Of a stretch of DNA of 64,000 bases, positions 25,201-37,200 are shown piece after piece. Position numbers and translations under genes: made by a program. The DNA comes from Phorcus lineatus (taxonomy: Eukaryota > Mollusca > Gastropoda > Trochida > Trochidae). The stretch spans positions 40,162,630 to 40,226,629 of the forward strand of contig OV121087.1 of NCBI GenBank assembly GCA_921293015.1, given 5' to 3'. The notes below the pieces were generated by a model. The model had not been told where the DNA came from, did no database searches, and saw only the letters and a program-made list of their open reading frames with translations. Position 1 is the stretch's first letter, and each line of letters opens with the position of its first letter.

Positions 25201-28200
25201 GTTGTTAAAGTTTGCATAAGAGATAAGAACATTTATACGTTACCGTATATATCTAAATAATCTGTTACTCGTTTTCAACATTTGAAGCAATGTTGTCCTC
25301 TTGAGCAAGTCTCCTCAAAGAATAACACGCTGAGATTATGAAAAACACCTTCCTAAAATTCTGTGCAATTAATCACCACGATGGTATTTTTCTTTATAAT
25401 TTGGGCAATAAATAATATTTCAATATGACGTTTTATAGATTTATTCATTTTATACTTCGAATTGTTATATATTCTAGCTTTTTTCTGATTTTTATCTTTT
25501 TGACAGTTAGGCATACTTGATAGAAGGCCATAGAGTAATAAACTCTATGCCCGGCCATGTTATCAGTGGAGTTTGAATTACACTTCATACTGATGCTTCC
25601 AAAAACGGGTTTATAGTATTTAGTTGAGTGTAAACGGTAAATTCCTTCCTGACGACAAAATACTCTAGCAAGATATATATATATATAACATTGATATTAA
25701 CCATAAACCTCCAAGCAAACGTAGGACATCCTCGTACCTCGGACGTATTGGTATGATAATATTCGAGAAAAACATCATTTCTATGTTAAAAGCAAGCAAA
25801 ACACGAGTGTCCGGTTCCCAGAATAAACCCACATTAATTTTCCTGGTATGTTTACAGATGGGACGCAAAGTAAATATACCCTCCCTTGACAATGTCAGTC
25901 TACACTTTGATTAATGTTGGAATACACTAGCCTCGTCACTGCTTTCTTTTTATGATTAGAATTACTGTTGCTGCCTCACGTTAGCCTAAAGAACAGGTAA
26001 AATCCGTATGCGTTTGATCGTGTGTAGAACGACAAATACCATGTGTTCGTGACAGATAGAGAAATCCACGGGTTAAGCTTCAGGAGGAACGGGTACAATA
26101 GGAAATAGTTTCCCGTTGTTACTGTGGTCTAATTCGTACACTTGTATCTTTCTCTATCGTTACTTTACGATTGCAGGAAAGGCAAGTTAACAACATATAC
26201 TAGATTCGTCGTATCTTTTTAGATGAGTAATTGTATTAAAAAATATAGACATTTAAAAACAAAAATTAAAGCGAAAATTCTTCGGACACTGTCGTTGCTT
26301 GCGTCGTAAAATATTCTAGGTATAATTATTACACTTATTTGATGTTAATACTAACATTCCCGTACGCACTGGTCTAATTCATATAAACTAATGTAGTCTA
26401 TCGTTTTCTGACCAACTGCCTGTCTGTCTATCTCTCTCGCTCGCCCTCTCTCTTCATCTGTCTCTGACTCTCTTTCTCGGTGTATTTGTCTCTCCCTCTG
26501 TTCCTCCACCTCTCCCCCTGATAATTCGCTCTTACTCTCTCCTTCCTTCATATTCATTGGAGTCCATCTGTCTTTCTCTGTCTCCCTGTCTCTCTTTCCC
26601 TCTCTGTCTTTGTCTTTTCCTCTCTCTCTCTCCTGTCCCTCTCTCTCTCTCTACCTCTGTTTCTCTCTATGTCTTTTTCTTTCTCTGTCTATATCTCTGT
26701 GTCTTTTTTTTCGCTGCAAGCTGGAGATTTACATGTGTATATGATTTGTGTCATTTTAAAAATACGATACCTTGATCCCTGATAAAACGTTCTCTACAGG
26801 TTGTATTGACCCACGTAAGCCACCTCTTCTTTGATCACCCCTATGAGCCCGACCCTGAGGAACGAGGCTTCTACTGGGGGCCTCGATTCACGGATACCAT
26901 GAAGACGTTCGGATACACCCCCGAGAATATTTATGCCCTCATTGACGTCAGAAGGTCGGGCCAGCCAATCACAAGAGCGGAGGTTTGTGGAGCTGAAGAC
27001 GCTAACTGTCCGCCATTGGAAAAACCAGAAAATATTGCAGGCAAGACATGATCATGCAGCTATTGAAATAAGGATATTCTGTATGCCCAACTTTCCAAAT
27101 AAAAAAGTGTTTGTTTGCACTTACAAACCGAAAGTGATTTATGAGCATTAGTATGATATTTTGATGTATGCATTTATGCAGTGTAACTCGTATATTTGTA
27201 ACTAATTATTTAAAGTGAAATTATTTGCCGGTTTTTGTTTTACGCGTTAATTCACCATTTCAAAAATGATATGTCATGAAAACAATTTGTAAAATGATAA
27301 AAACATTTTAAATTCATTCTTCGTTACATATTTCGTTTACTGTAAAATCTCGAAAAGCGAATCGGATATTCGGAAAATGATGACTAACTGAAAAAGTGGC
27401 AAAACCCATTGGCCTGTCCGTCCTGAAACTTAGAAAATGTAATCTTTCATAATGTTTTGAAACAAATCCTAATTTCTCTCCCAACATACGTAATGACGTA
27501 TTTATTTCTTAGAAAATATGTTAGACAGGTGATTAATAACATTCATCCAATCAGGTATGCAAGGCCAGCTCTGGAGCGAGACGATGAGAAACCAAGACCA
27601 GGTAGATTATATGATGTTCCCGCGTCTTTTCGCTTTGGCGGAAAGAGCATGGCACAAGGCATCATGGGAAGAGAACATCCAAACTGAGGCTGGCATGGCG
27701 GCCATGAAAGAAGACTGGAAATCCTTTGCTGCTCAAGTTGGTCGCCATGAGTTCAGACGATTGGACGACAAGGCTGTGAAATATAGAATCCCCCCTCCTG
27801 GTGCTATGTAGGTTGTCGATTTTTATTATCTGTCTATGATATTTATCGTTTTTCGTTTTATTGTTTATTTCAGTGAACAATTTGATTATTTATTTCATCT
27901 GCGATGTAAAAGTTTTTGGATATGTCTATTCGTATTATCTTCAGTGCTGAGAGAGTGGCAAGACACACCGTTTTAGTTATACCGGTCTAGTTTTAGTTAT
28001 TCCTTATCTATTTTAACCTTTTAAATCATTCTAAAGGCCTATCTAGTTTGCATGAGAACATGTTAAATTTTCACCACATTGACATCGACGTATTTTCATA
28101 ACCTTTCAACGTCGAACCTGGAGAAACCTGATTTACCACACAGTTATAAGTTCATTACTTTTTATTCCTCTAAGGATCAGGTAGCGAACTTTAATAATAG

Positions 28201-31200
28201 GCTCATGTGAAGTCCAAGTGTAAAATATCACTCACAGAATGAGCGTCGTTCTTGCTCGGGGAACACCAACCTTGGCACTCGTGTAAACAAAGCATGTCAT
28301 AGGCAATATTACTATTCTCTATTAATATAGGGTAGAGAAGGGATTCTTAAAGTTGTCGACAACATTTCCCGGGCTGGTTGTAGAATACAGCAAGGACAAA
28401 GGGACAACATGGTACAGAGCCAACCACAATGTTGTCGTGAAGCCCATGGACCATATTCATCTCCGAACAAGGTACTTTCTCAGAATGTTATATATTCATG
28501 TAATAGGATCATTAAATTCCATTTTGTCAAAATAAATATGTTTTACGATATGTGATAACAATCCTATCAGTTAACCATGTCAATATAGACGTTTGTACAA
28601 TCGTGTCAAAGAGACATGTCAACAGGCAACTGCTTATTATTCATGTCTACTGAAGTGTTGAAAATATGTTACTTATCATTTTCGCTCTTAAAACCCTCCA
28701 AGAGATAAGCAAAATAATTGTCAAAAAAATATTTACTTTTTTACAAAAATTAGTATACAATAATTACAACCACAAACAATATTTTCAATACATATTCAAT
28801 TACAAGTACACCGTTACTACCATATAAGTAATGAACGTTCCTTTTTCTCAATATTTTGTATTCTTGCCTGATGAATAAGTCATCATTTCTGTACCCATGT
28901 GCTTTTAACAAATCCTTATAATATGCCTTAAAAGTCCATTGTAATTATTCTACCTTCAGATCCCCGGATGGAACTCGCTACAGTCGGATCGTATCCCTGC
29001 ATGGAGGTACAGTTGACAACATGCTTACAAGATAAAAAAATGTCAATGTTGCGATATTTAAAGATTTACTTTGAAATGTTGATACTTGGTAACCTTTTAA
29101 ACCGACCGGAATCTCTTTTCATTGTTAAACTGCACTAGAAGCATATCAAACAAACATTTGGAGAATCTAAAAATCTCAACCCTAAGGTAACCTTAATACG
29201 CTGTTAACGGATGGTACTAAGGTTTAACTTAGCGTTAAGGTTATTTTGTGCAAGTAAGTTTGAATATATGGACTTATTTTAACTCATTTTGAAAATATTT
29301 TGAAATATTTGAAAGTTTACTAAAGCAATGAAATCGAGAAAAACACTTCTGTAAAGCTCATGTTTCTTGTTATGAAAAACTAGATTTCTCATTGATTCAA
29401 ACCCTTACATCTTGAAGAAAATGTTATTATAATTACATTTCAGTCCGACCTCTTCCGTTTGTGGACCAGCCGACAGTTGATCATATTGCCCAGAGTCTTC
29501 ACATCAAGTTCAAGGTCGTTGATAACTTTCAAGATGGCGTGTCCACATATCTGGCTCAGATTACCATGAAGAACACAGGAACCAAGAACGTCGAGGCCGG
29601 AAACTGGGGAATCTATTTCAACATACTCTTTAAAGTCAGTGAGAAACAACCATATCTAGACATGGAACATATGACAATAAAGCACGTTCGAGGCGGACAA
29701 TTCAAGCTTGAACCGACTTCGTTGTTCAAGGCCTTGGAACCCGGGGAGGAAAGGAAGTTGAAATTCACGGTCCTTTTCTGGTCGGTGTCTAGATCTGATT
29801 GGATGCCGAACTGGTATGTCTGGGCCGAAGGTATGAAGGGGAAGACAATCCCAAATACTGCTGGACCGGAAGTGGATTTTGTTGAACCTTTCCTGGAGGT
29901 CAGACAGTACCAGCGTTACAACACGAGCGTGTTCAAGGATCGGTAGGTGACATGTACATCTTTTGCGTCTATACCTTTGCTTATCAGTCATTTGGAAATT
30001 TGGAAATATTTCAAAGCCTTAAGAGGCCAGAAAGAGAATGTAATTTGAGACACTAAGTGCCTTTAAGCGTTTAAAGGGGCACAGAGTTCGTTGTGAAGTG
30101 TCAAATATGTCAAACTTTAAAAATGGTATTATTTTATTGCGAAGAAGTTGTGGTAAATGAAAATCAGCATCCCGATGTTTTTCAGTTGAGTATAGCGACA
30201 ATAAACAGGTTTCAGTCATAAAATTGCGCTCGCCAATACCTCAAACGTAATTTTGGAACCTTATTGAGAGCGGACACAAATACCAATATGGGTTGGTAGT
30301 GTTAAGTAGGTTATTTAACTACCATGCATGTCAATGGGATCCAGAATTTTTACTTTAAACATTTATATGGCCGATTCAAAATTTTCATTGAAAACAGAAA
30401 TATATTATGATTTTGTCATTTGTGAGTTAAAGATGCAAGTTTTTTTTGGGGGGGGGGGGGGGCGATTGTACTTCATTAAGGTCCCGTGATCTTTTGGTTA
30501 TTTTTATAAGCAATATGAAAAGTCATAAAACATATTCTATGTCACCTTAATTTGGCCGCTTTTGAAATGACATGTTTTATTTACAACGGCAATGAGCTCT
30601 ATAAATAAACAATTCTTTGTTGAAGTTGATTTCTTCGCCATCATTTGCTTTGAACAACGTAAAATATAAGTAGCGTGCAATAACTGATTTTCAGATACTC
30701 GCCATATACAGCAAGCGATAGATACGACATGGATAAAGATATACCGGACATGAAAGGGGCGCACATTTCAATTATACCAACGCCTGTTACCACGGTGATG
30801 GATAAGTCTATGGAGATGATGCTATCAGACATAACAACAATCTACACTGACGTCATGTTCCAGGCGGAAGCTGAGTTTTTGAGGAGTATGTTTTGTTCAT
30901 TTGGATTTAAGTGCTGGTAAACAGTAATTAAAACATTAAATTGTACAAAGCAAACGGGATAAATGATGCTTTTTACATTGAAGTAGAGACAGTCTCACGG
31001 GGTTTTTTCAAATTCCAAGACAAGTTTTTTTAATCAAGTGAAGCAGTTTTAAAATGAAAGTGATATGATCGGTTACGCTATGCGAATCCATTTCCCTACT
31101 TTGGTGACTTGGGTCTCATCCTGGGCAAGACACTTCATCCACTTTGCACTCAGTTTACCCGGCTGTACAAATGGGTACCTGAACAAGGGGGAGGTACGGA

Positions 31201-34200
31201 CCTATACGGTCGCACGGAGCGCTTGTTAATCGGCGGCACCGAACATACTATCCCTCCAGGGTAATAATACTCATGGCGCTTTGAGTATGCTTTGTCATGG
31301 ATATATGCGCGGTATAAGAATGCTATTATTATCATACTTCAGCAACTTATAGGTTTTCAAACAATAAACAAATAATTGATTGTTTCCTCTACGAGTGCGG
31401 ATGAGCCGGTTGAGTAATGAGATTTTTTACTCTCTGAAGAAATTCATTTTGAATACAGAAATGTTTATTTGGTAAGATTTAGGAAATAAAAGTGTTACTG
31501 CCATTTTAATTGAAATAGCGTAAAATCAATTCAAATCTTGTTTCAATAATTTTCAGACAAATCCGGATTTCTAAACGAAATAGAAAGTGCCCTGTATCTT
31601 AAGATAATACTCTTGAGCACCTATTCATTATTAATTGGAAGTTTGTGATAATATTTTAAAGTACCAATAAACCAACTTGCAAATGTTTCAGATAAACTTT
31701 CTAGTTTTACGTCTATCACCGTGTCGACATCGCCTCCCCAAGGTGAAGGTTACATACGCTTCTTCAGCAGAGTTCCAAGGGTCATGGTCAAAGGTCAAAT
31801 GTCAACTTCCCCGGAAGCATACTCTCTTACCATCGACCCTGTCACCAAAACAATCAACATTTGGTCAACTTCGGCCCATGGTATTTTCAACGGTGTCCAG
31901 TCATTCTTATCCCTTGCACTAAAGGCCACCGAATCTCTCAAACTACATAAGGTGACAATCGAAGATGCACCAAGGTTTGAATTTCGAGGAATGCATTTAG
32001 ACACCGGGAGAAACTTCCACACCAAAGAGACGGTAATGAAGCTCCTTGATGCAATGGCGATGTATAAAATGAACAAATTCCACTTCCATCTCACGGAAGA
32101 CGAGGGCTGGAGGGTTGAAATTCCTGGAATGGAAGAATTAACTAAGGTAAGTCCAAGAATTTATTGTGTGTGGGAACCAATACGATTTGTGAGTATCAAG
32201 GTTTTCTGAATTTGAAAAAAATATTTTAAAAACAAAATCACAAGTTAGTTGCATAGTCTTTAGATTATAGACCATGGGCAAATATTTTGTAAACTGTAAG
32301 TAGTTCATACAATAATATGTAAATATGATAACAAAGTACATAATGTTGTTTATTTCCACATCAAATATTTTTAATTTTATTAATTTTGTAATGAAGATAT
32401 TGGTTATTCATTACATTTGATAGTACACTTGCAGTTCAATTTCTAACGAAATCGCATTTTAAATCAAATTACTTCAGGTATCAAGATTGCGTCCAAAATA
32501 TTCCATATCGTATTCCAGATCGGAGGAAGGAGATGTCACGACTTGTCAGAGGAGGAATGCATTATCGCGCAGTGGGGCTCAGGACCCGACACATCTACTT
32601 CCGGGACCGGATTCTATACAGTGGAGGACTATAAGGAGATCCTTAGATTCGCCAAGGACCGCCATATTGAGGTCATACCGGAAGTTGACTCTCCGGGCCA
32701 CGCCCACGCCGCCATAGTTGCAATGAAAGCTCGACGTCAACGTCACCTTGACCTTGGGGACGTCGCAAAGGCTGATTTGTACCGTCTGCACGACCCAAAT
32801 GACAAGTCGGTGTACCTTTCCGTTCAATTGTTCTCTGATAATGCCATCAATCCATGTGTTGACAGCACTTTTGCATTCTTTAGCTACATTGTAGAAGCTT
32901 TTGTTGAACTTCACAGAGACGTGAGTCCGTTGAAAACGTTCCACTTTGGCGGTGACGAGGTCAGCAAAACAGCGTGGTTGGACTCTGAGGCGTGCAAGCC
33001 ATTTCTTGAGGCAGGGGTTAATTTAAAGGAGTACTTTACTCAACATATTTCCAATATCACCTCAGCCTGGGGTTTGAACCTAGGAGGATGGGAGGATGGT
33101 TTGATGGTCTCAGTTCAGGAACCATTTAACCTTAGCAAGATGACGAACGCAAAGGTATTTGCAAACGCCTGGGACAATGTGTGGGAATGGGGAGTTTCCA
33201 CAAGAGCCTACAAACTCGCTAACGAAAATTATAAGGTAAATATGAACACGTAATATCAAATATCAACACTAAATATAAAAATATGTATCACTCCACCATT
33301 AAATGATAATTAGACGAGAGAAAAATGTAGTGTGCCATTAGTGTATTTCAACTGGCAAGAGACAATTACACAGGATTTCCGCTGTACTTCTCTGAGTATT
33401 ATCATTTAGCTGTTAATTGGTTAAATATGACGGATAATTTAGTAACTGGTAATAAGTCTTTTAAATGTTTTGCTGACCATTATCATGAAATCTAGAAGAA
33501 TTTAATCTGTGTTTGCGATCTTTATATATTTGGAAGAATAACCATTTTCGTTTTCGCAAAAAGAAACCCTACATCCTCTTGCTTGTTTTAGAAATACCAA
33601 AAATGTGTTGCAACATAGGCAAAAATGCAGCTACAACTTAATCTTCGCTATGAACCATTTTCTCGAATATGAAATTCTAACTATTATTGAAATTATGGCA
33701 TTAAGCGAAGCACTAGTAAAATCATGGTTTGCTGTCCTATCAGATTCTGATAAATATCTAGGATAAAGTTAATATCATATGTAACTTATGAACCGATCTC
33801 CGACACATTTTGTAATTTGTATACGTCATTGTCTTTGTCAGATTAGGGAATCACCTCTGAAATATTAATCATTTTCATAAGAGTCTGTTGAATTTGTAAA
33901 AAATATTTGACAAAAACGCTGATGGAGACTCATTTTCAGATTTGACTAATTTTAATTTCATCTTCGGAAAATATATATACGTAAAAGAGAATTTTTATTT
34001 CTAAAGAAAAGACTGCAACAAAACATACAGAATACATAAAATGGTCGATTCTATTTAATCTAAGCATTAAATGATTATTATTATACATAATTTAATTCGA
34101 AAATTCTTACTTTCCAGGTAATATTGTCTCATGCTACCCACTTATACTTTGACCACCCTTATGAACCCGACCCAGAAGAAAAGGGATTTTACTGGGCAAC

Positions 34201-36559
34201 AAGGTTTGCAAGCACATGGAAAACCTTCGGCTATATTCCTGACAGCGTATACGACAACGTCGATGTAAGGAGAACCGGCGACGTGATGACGAAAACGGAA
34301 CTATGCGGCAGTGATGGCAGTTTGTGCGTGCCATTGGAAAAGCCTGAAAACATAATTGGTGTGATATTTGTATACATTTGGTTATTTTGTTGGTCCTTGG
34401 TGTCAATATCAGATAACAGTATAAATATTAAACTGAAATTCGTAAATATTATTTCACTTTTAAATCGTCATCTATTACTGCGTCACATCAAGCCAATTAA
34501 TCAATTTAAATGCATGACAAGATTTGCGTTATATATAATCTGCATACTCATGGTCTATGGTGAAATCGTTGATATGAGTTATATCTATAGAGGCATCAAC
34601 TTTCTCAATATATAGATGTACATGTATCTTTTATCCCACTTGCAGGTATGCAAGGCCACCTATGGAGCGAGACGGTTCGAACCCCGGATCATGCTTATTA
34701 CATGATATTCCCTAGACTTCTGGCTTTAGCTGAGAGGGCGTGGCACAAGGCTGATTGGGAACATATCTTGGACGATAAGGAGAAACGGGAGATGGCCAAA
34801 AGAGAAGATTGGAAGAATTTTACCAATATTCTTGGATACCAGGAACTTCCGTACCTGGATTCCATGAACATCACATACAGGATCCCTCCCCCAGGTGCCA
34901 GGTGAGAATAGCGTTAATTACAGGTAAAATCCTTATAAATTTACCGATCTAGGTCAGTGCCTCTTGCACTCAGCCAGGAATGTTCGAGTGGGCGGTTACA
35001 AGAAGAATCAACGAGTTGCCAGGTAGTACGTTGTATCTGAAAGTCTTGAGTTTAACATTGTATTCAACTCCGAGCTTGAAAGAGATATTTAGTGATAAAG
35101 TGCCTTTAGTCATACAATTTAATTATCCATAATCAAAGATGATTACTTTAAGAATACATGACCTTGTAATATAGTGTTCGTTGATAACACTTACATAATT
35201 GTTTAAACTATAACCTTTCTAAAGATATTTATATTAATTATTTCCTTCATGCTATACAAATCGTCATAATAATTCAACCAAAGCTTAATATTCATCACTT
35301 TTAAATAATGAATTATTCAATAACTAATAAAAGGATAAAAAAATATTTCATTATTGAAAGACAGATTTTTTTCTTAATTTTGATGATGAGTGAGGTATGT
35401 CACGAGCTGTTCTTAACGTCATTGCAGGATAATAAAGGGGCGAGTACGAGTTATCTCCCCTCTACCAGGTCTGCCAATCGAGACGAGTACTGACAAGGGC
35501 AAGACATGGAAATCTGGGAAAGATGATATGAAATTCAACGCTGGACAAACCGTTTGGATTTCTCTTAAGTAAGTTAAAATTTTAAGACGAAGTAAAGAAA
35601 AAAGTTTTTCCAATCTTATTACCGAAACATCATCACTATACAAGATTGCATTTGCTTGCCTTTATTGTCAGATATTGTCAATATGTCGTTTTTTTAAATC
35701 AAATGTTTTCGACTTATGGCTCAATTTAATGGGGAAAGTGCTGAGATGGACATGATGTACTATTAGATAGAATCAGATGACGGTAAATTTTCGAAAATAT
35801 ATTCCTGCACCGTTGAACCAGTTACACCACTAGCTGTCATTTTTTAAATAATAAGATATCCATATTTATGCCATAGATCAACGTTATGTCATGGTCTTCA
35901 TTCGCGCGGTCAAATGTTCAATCATTTCATAAAGTAGTTATTGATCATGTATTCGAGCGTAATAGTGAAAGAAACCACAAATAAACTCTTTACTTTTCGT
36001 TTCATTCGTTACAAAATAAAAAAAGTTTCTTTTGAAATTGCGTTGACACGTTGAACGCTAGACTCACTGAATAAATGACTAAAAAGTAGTTCATCATATG
36101 CCGTTATCATACGTTTTAGTAAGGGTTATCCTCACATATTGATCATCGGTATCATCGTTATTTTTCCATAATCCATTTCACTAATGTGAAACTTCTGTGA
36201 CAAAGAAAGAGTTATCGTCATCGTCATCATCTTGACTATCTATCATCATCATAATCATCATCTTAAACAAAAGCTTTTCACAAAAGCGTACTTGCCATGA
36301 TGATCAATTTTTTCACCAATTGATTAAATATAGAATTTCATCAGATTAAAGTTGTATCATTTTTGAAAGGATATCTTCCAAACAATACTTTTTTTGTTTT
36401 AACAGATCGGCAGACAGAAAGAGACGAGGACGACCGACGTCTATCAAAATACCATCTAACTACAGACCTAAACCAGGAACATCAGGCGCTCAAGGCAACC
36501 ACTCAGCTTCATATATACTCGCCACTTGCTTGATTATATACCTTAGTTTGAAAGTGTAA
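19269..36559 (+). CDS. Tandem two-module chitobiase (GH20 beta-N-acetylhexosaminidase), 17 coding exons, predicted C-terminal membrane/GPI anchor
   Basis: Exons: 19269-19992, 20484-20751, 21227-21386, 21857-22212, 22934-23306, 26800-27040, 27555-27807, 28331-28471, 28960-29006, 29444-29942, 30695-30885, 31692-32146, 32519-33235, 34118-34358, 34646-34901, 35428-35568, 36406-36559. Phases agree throughout, giving about 1738 aa without a stop. Order: CHB_HEX, GH20b, GH20 barrel, CHB_HEX_C; then the same four again; then a basic/Pro-rich tail with hydrophobic ILATCLIIYLSL at the extreme C-terminus. GH20 chitobiases remove terminal beta-linked GlcNAc from chitin oligomers by substrate-assisted catalysis with an Asp-Glu pair; both modules keep it (about D530/E531 in HYGADE, D1382/E1383 in HFGGDE). 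The start is uncertain: TTTTCTTTTCAG ending at 19290 looks like an acceptor, so an upstream exon may supply the signal peptide. All introns are GT-AG except the one after 27040, which is GC-AG. A single transcript is inferred from phase and the absence of any stop between modules. Confidence 0.8.
22235..22717. mobile_element. TTAA MITE family 1, intronic copy
   Basis: Starts TTAAAGGGGCACAGAGTATT just after the splice donor at 22213 and ends TACTCTGTGTCACT. The interior carries GATCGAAAACCGGACAGTGG. The right-hand TTAA has been lost. It lies in the intron between the fourth and fifth coding exons of the chitobiase gene. Confidence 0.7.
23691..24962. mobile_element. Nested TTAA elements: two direct copies of a ~320-bp element flanking a family-2 MITE
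   Basis: 23691-24021 and 24648-24962 are near-identical direct copies (shared CTGGCCGACTGCAAACCTCT and GGAACCGAAATGCGTTCTTT), each edged by TTAA. Between them, 24023-24651 is a 629-bp element starting TTAAAGGCACTAGTGCACGC and ending with its inverse GCGTGCACTAGTGCGTTTAA. All three abut at TTAA sites in the 3.5-kb intron separating the fifth and sixth chitobiase exons. Relatives of the central element lie at 36900-37200 and 14715-15120. Confidence 0.7.
26400..26725. repeat. CT-rich simple-sequence tract
   Basis: Long pyrimidine run of CTCT/TCTG units in the same large intron. It creates Ser/Leu-rich and Arg/Glu-rich open frames on the two strands that are not genes. Confidence 0.8.
30071..30550. 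mobile_element. TTAA MITE family 1, intronic copy with poly-G tract
   Basis: TTAAAGGGGCACAGAGTT at the left and CATATTCTATGTCACCTTAA at the right, with TTAA at both edges (30071-30074 and 30547-30550). The interior CGCCAATACCTCAAACGTAA matches the other copies. A run of G at about 30447-30462 is internal. It lies in the intron after the exon ending at 29942. Confidence 0.7.
31080..31335 (+). mobile_element. SINE-like retroposon in a chitobiase intron
   Basis: Contains CCTGGGCAAGACACTTCATC, CCCGGCTGTACAAATGGGTA and ATGGATATATGCGCGGTATA, ending in an ATT/ATC-rich tail. This is the layout of SINEs common in marine invertebrate genomes, recognised from memory of such elements, not by a search. 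It lies between the exons ending at 30885 and starting at 31692. The minus-strand open frame over it is chance. Confidence 0.55.
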
Positions 36560-36690
36560 TAGGACCATGATCATAACTGCATCACCTTTATTGTGCGGAG
36601 TTTTGCATGTTCCACGCACAGATCCCTTGGTTTTCGCGGGTGTTGATATTTGGGCTTGAAAAGCGAAGCTTAGGCTAATGATACAACTTG

Positions 36691-36696
36691 AATAAA
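36691..36696 (+). terminator. Polyadenylation signal of the tandem chitobiase gene
   Basis: AATAAA 132 nt downstream of the TAA at 36557-36559. A second candidate is the AATAAA in CTTAAATAAAGATG near 37530, which is conserved in the duplicated copy. Confidence 0.4.
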
Positions 36697-36899
36697 AGCA
36701 TAATTAAAAGAAATTTCGCAGCAAGAAACGATGCGAGGTACGAGGGTCAAGTTTCGATATGATTTCAAAGAGAGTGAATGAAAAAAAGAGCATTATGTTA
36801 TGTTCAATGAATTGTTCAGTATAAATGTTTCTACGATGACGAATGATTAAAGTGATGAAACACCAGGCTCAATCTCCTCATGTTTTCTTTAAGAGTTGC

Positions 36900-37200
36900 T
36901 TAAAGGCACTAGAGCAAACAATTTCGCGCTCATACGGGCTAATTTAGGGCATATGAGGATACATATGCACTTGCCTGAGCTTTTTATTGATGAACTAAAA
37001 TACTTATCAATCTCTATAAATAACCTGAAATCACTTATAAATGTGTCCAATCTTTAAGAATAAACTTTATAGCCAGAAAAAAACATGTTTTCAAAATAAC
37101 TTGAATGGTAGATTACCTGAGAGCGGGTATATTTCGCGAGATTTGCACAACTGTGCATTATTTAGATTTCCGTAATGCTGGTGTGCGCTAGTGCCTTTAA
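36900..37200. mobile_element. TTAA MITE family 2, short copy
   Basis: Starts TTAAAGGCACTAGAGCA and ends TGCGCTAGTGCCTTTAA with TTAA at both edges (301 bp). The duplicated region near 12795-12815 reads through as AAGAGTGTTAATAC with a single TTAA and no insert, giving a paralogous empty site. Confidence 0.75.

Larger units (their letters stand above)
19269..29006 (+). other. Module 1 of the tandem chitobiase (residues ~1-854)
   Basis: Residues about 14-165 are the CHB_HEX carbohydrate-binding-like domain (GWSIYF, FRFEPTSDF, MPNWYF). Residues 242-330 match the GH20b domain (GVFYGVQSLLSL). From about 331 the barrel shows D-V-G-R-N-F (R339, expected to hold GlcNAc), HFHLSEDEGWR, EFDMPGHSRAA, HYGADE, AWDNVWEWG and GMQGQLWSE. 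Residues about 792-850 are the CHB_HEX_C immunoglobulin-like domain (FPGLVVEYS, TTWYRA, LRTRSPDG.RYSR). The catalytic motif has GADE where module 2 has the commoner GGDE. Its exon structure has introns at YEYR/GMH and STYR/FIE that module 2 lacks. Confidence 0.8.
29444..36559 (+). other. Module 2 of the tandem chitobiase and C-terminal tail (residues ~855-1738)
   Basis: Begins straight after module 1 with RPLPFVDQPTVDHIAQ, then CHB_HEX (GNWGIYF, FKLEPTSLF, MPNWYVW). The GH20b domain (GIFNGVQSFLSL) and the barrel follow with D-T-G-R-N-F (R1191), HFHLTEDEGWR, EVDSPGHAHAA, HFGGDE and AWDNVWEWG. The C-terminal domain (LPGLPIETS, KTWKSG) leads into a 51-residue last exon: basic KRRGRP, then Pro/Gly/Ser, then hydrophobic ILATCLIIYLSL ending KV. 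That layout suits a GPI-attachment signal or a short tail anchor; I cannot decide which. An intron at DRY/SPYT (29943-30694) is absent from module 1. Confidence 0.8.

Noticed and set aside
26351-26775. Open frames rich in Arg/Glu (minus) or Ser/Leu/Cys (plus)
   Set aside because: Produced by the CT-rich simple repeat inside a chitobiase intron.
29656-29991. 111-aa minus-strand frame
   Set aside because: Lies antisense to the CHB_HEX exon of module 2, which has clear domain motifs.
32579-32944. 121-aa minus-strand frame
   Set aside because: Antisense to the module 2 catalytic exon.
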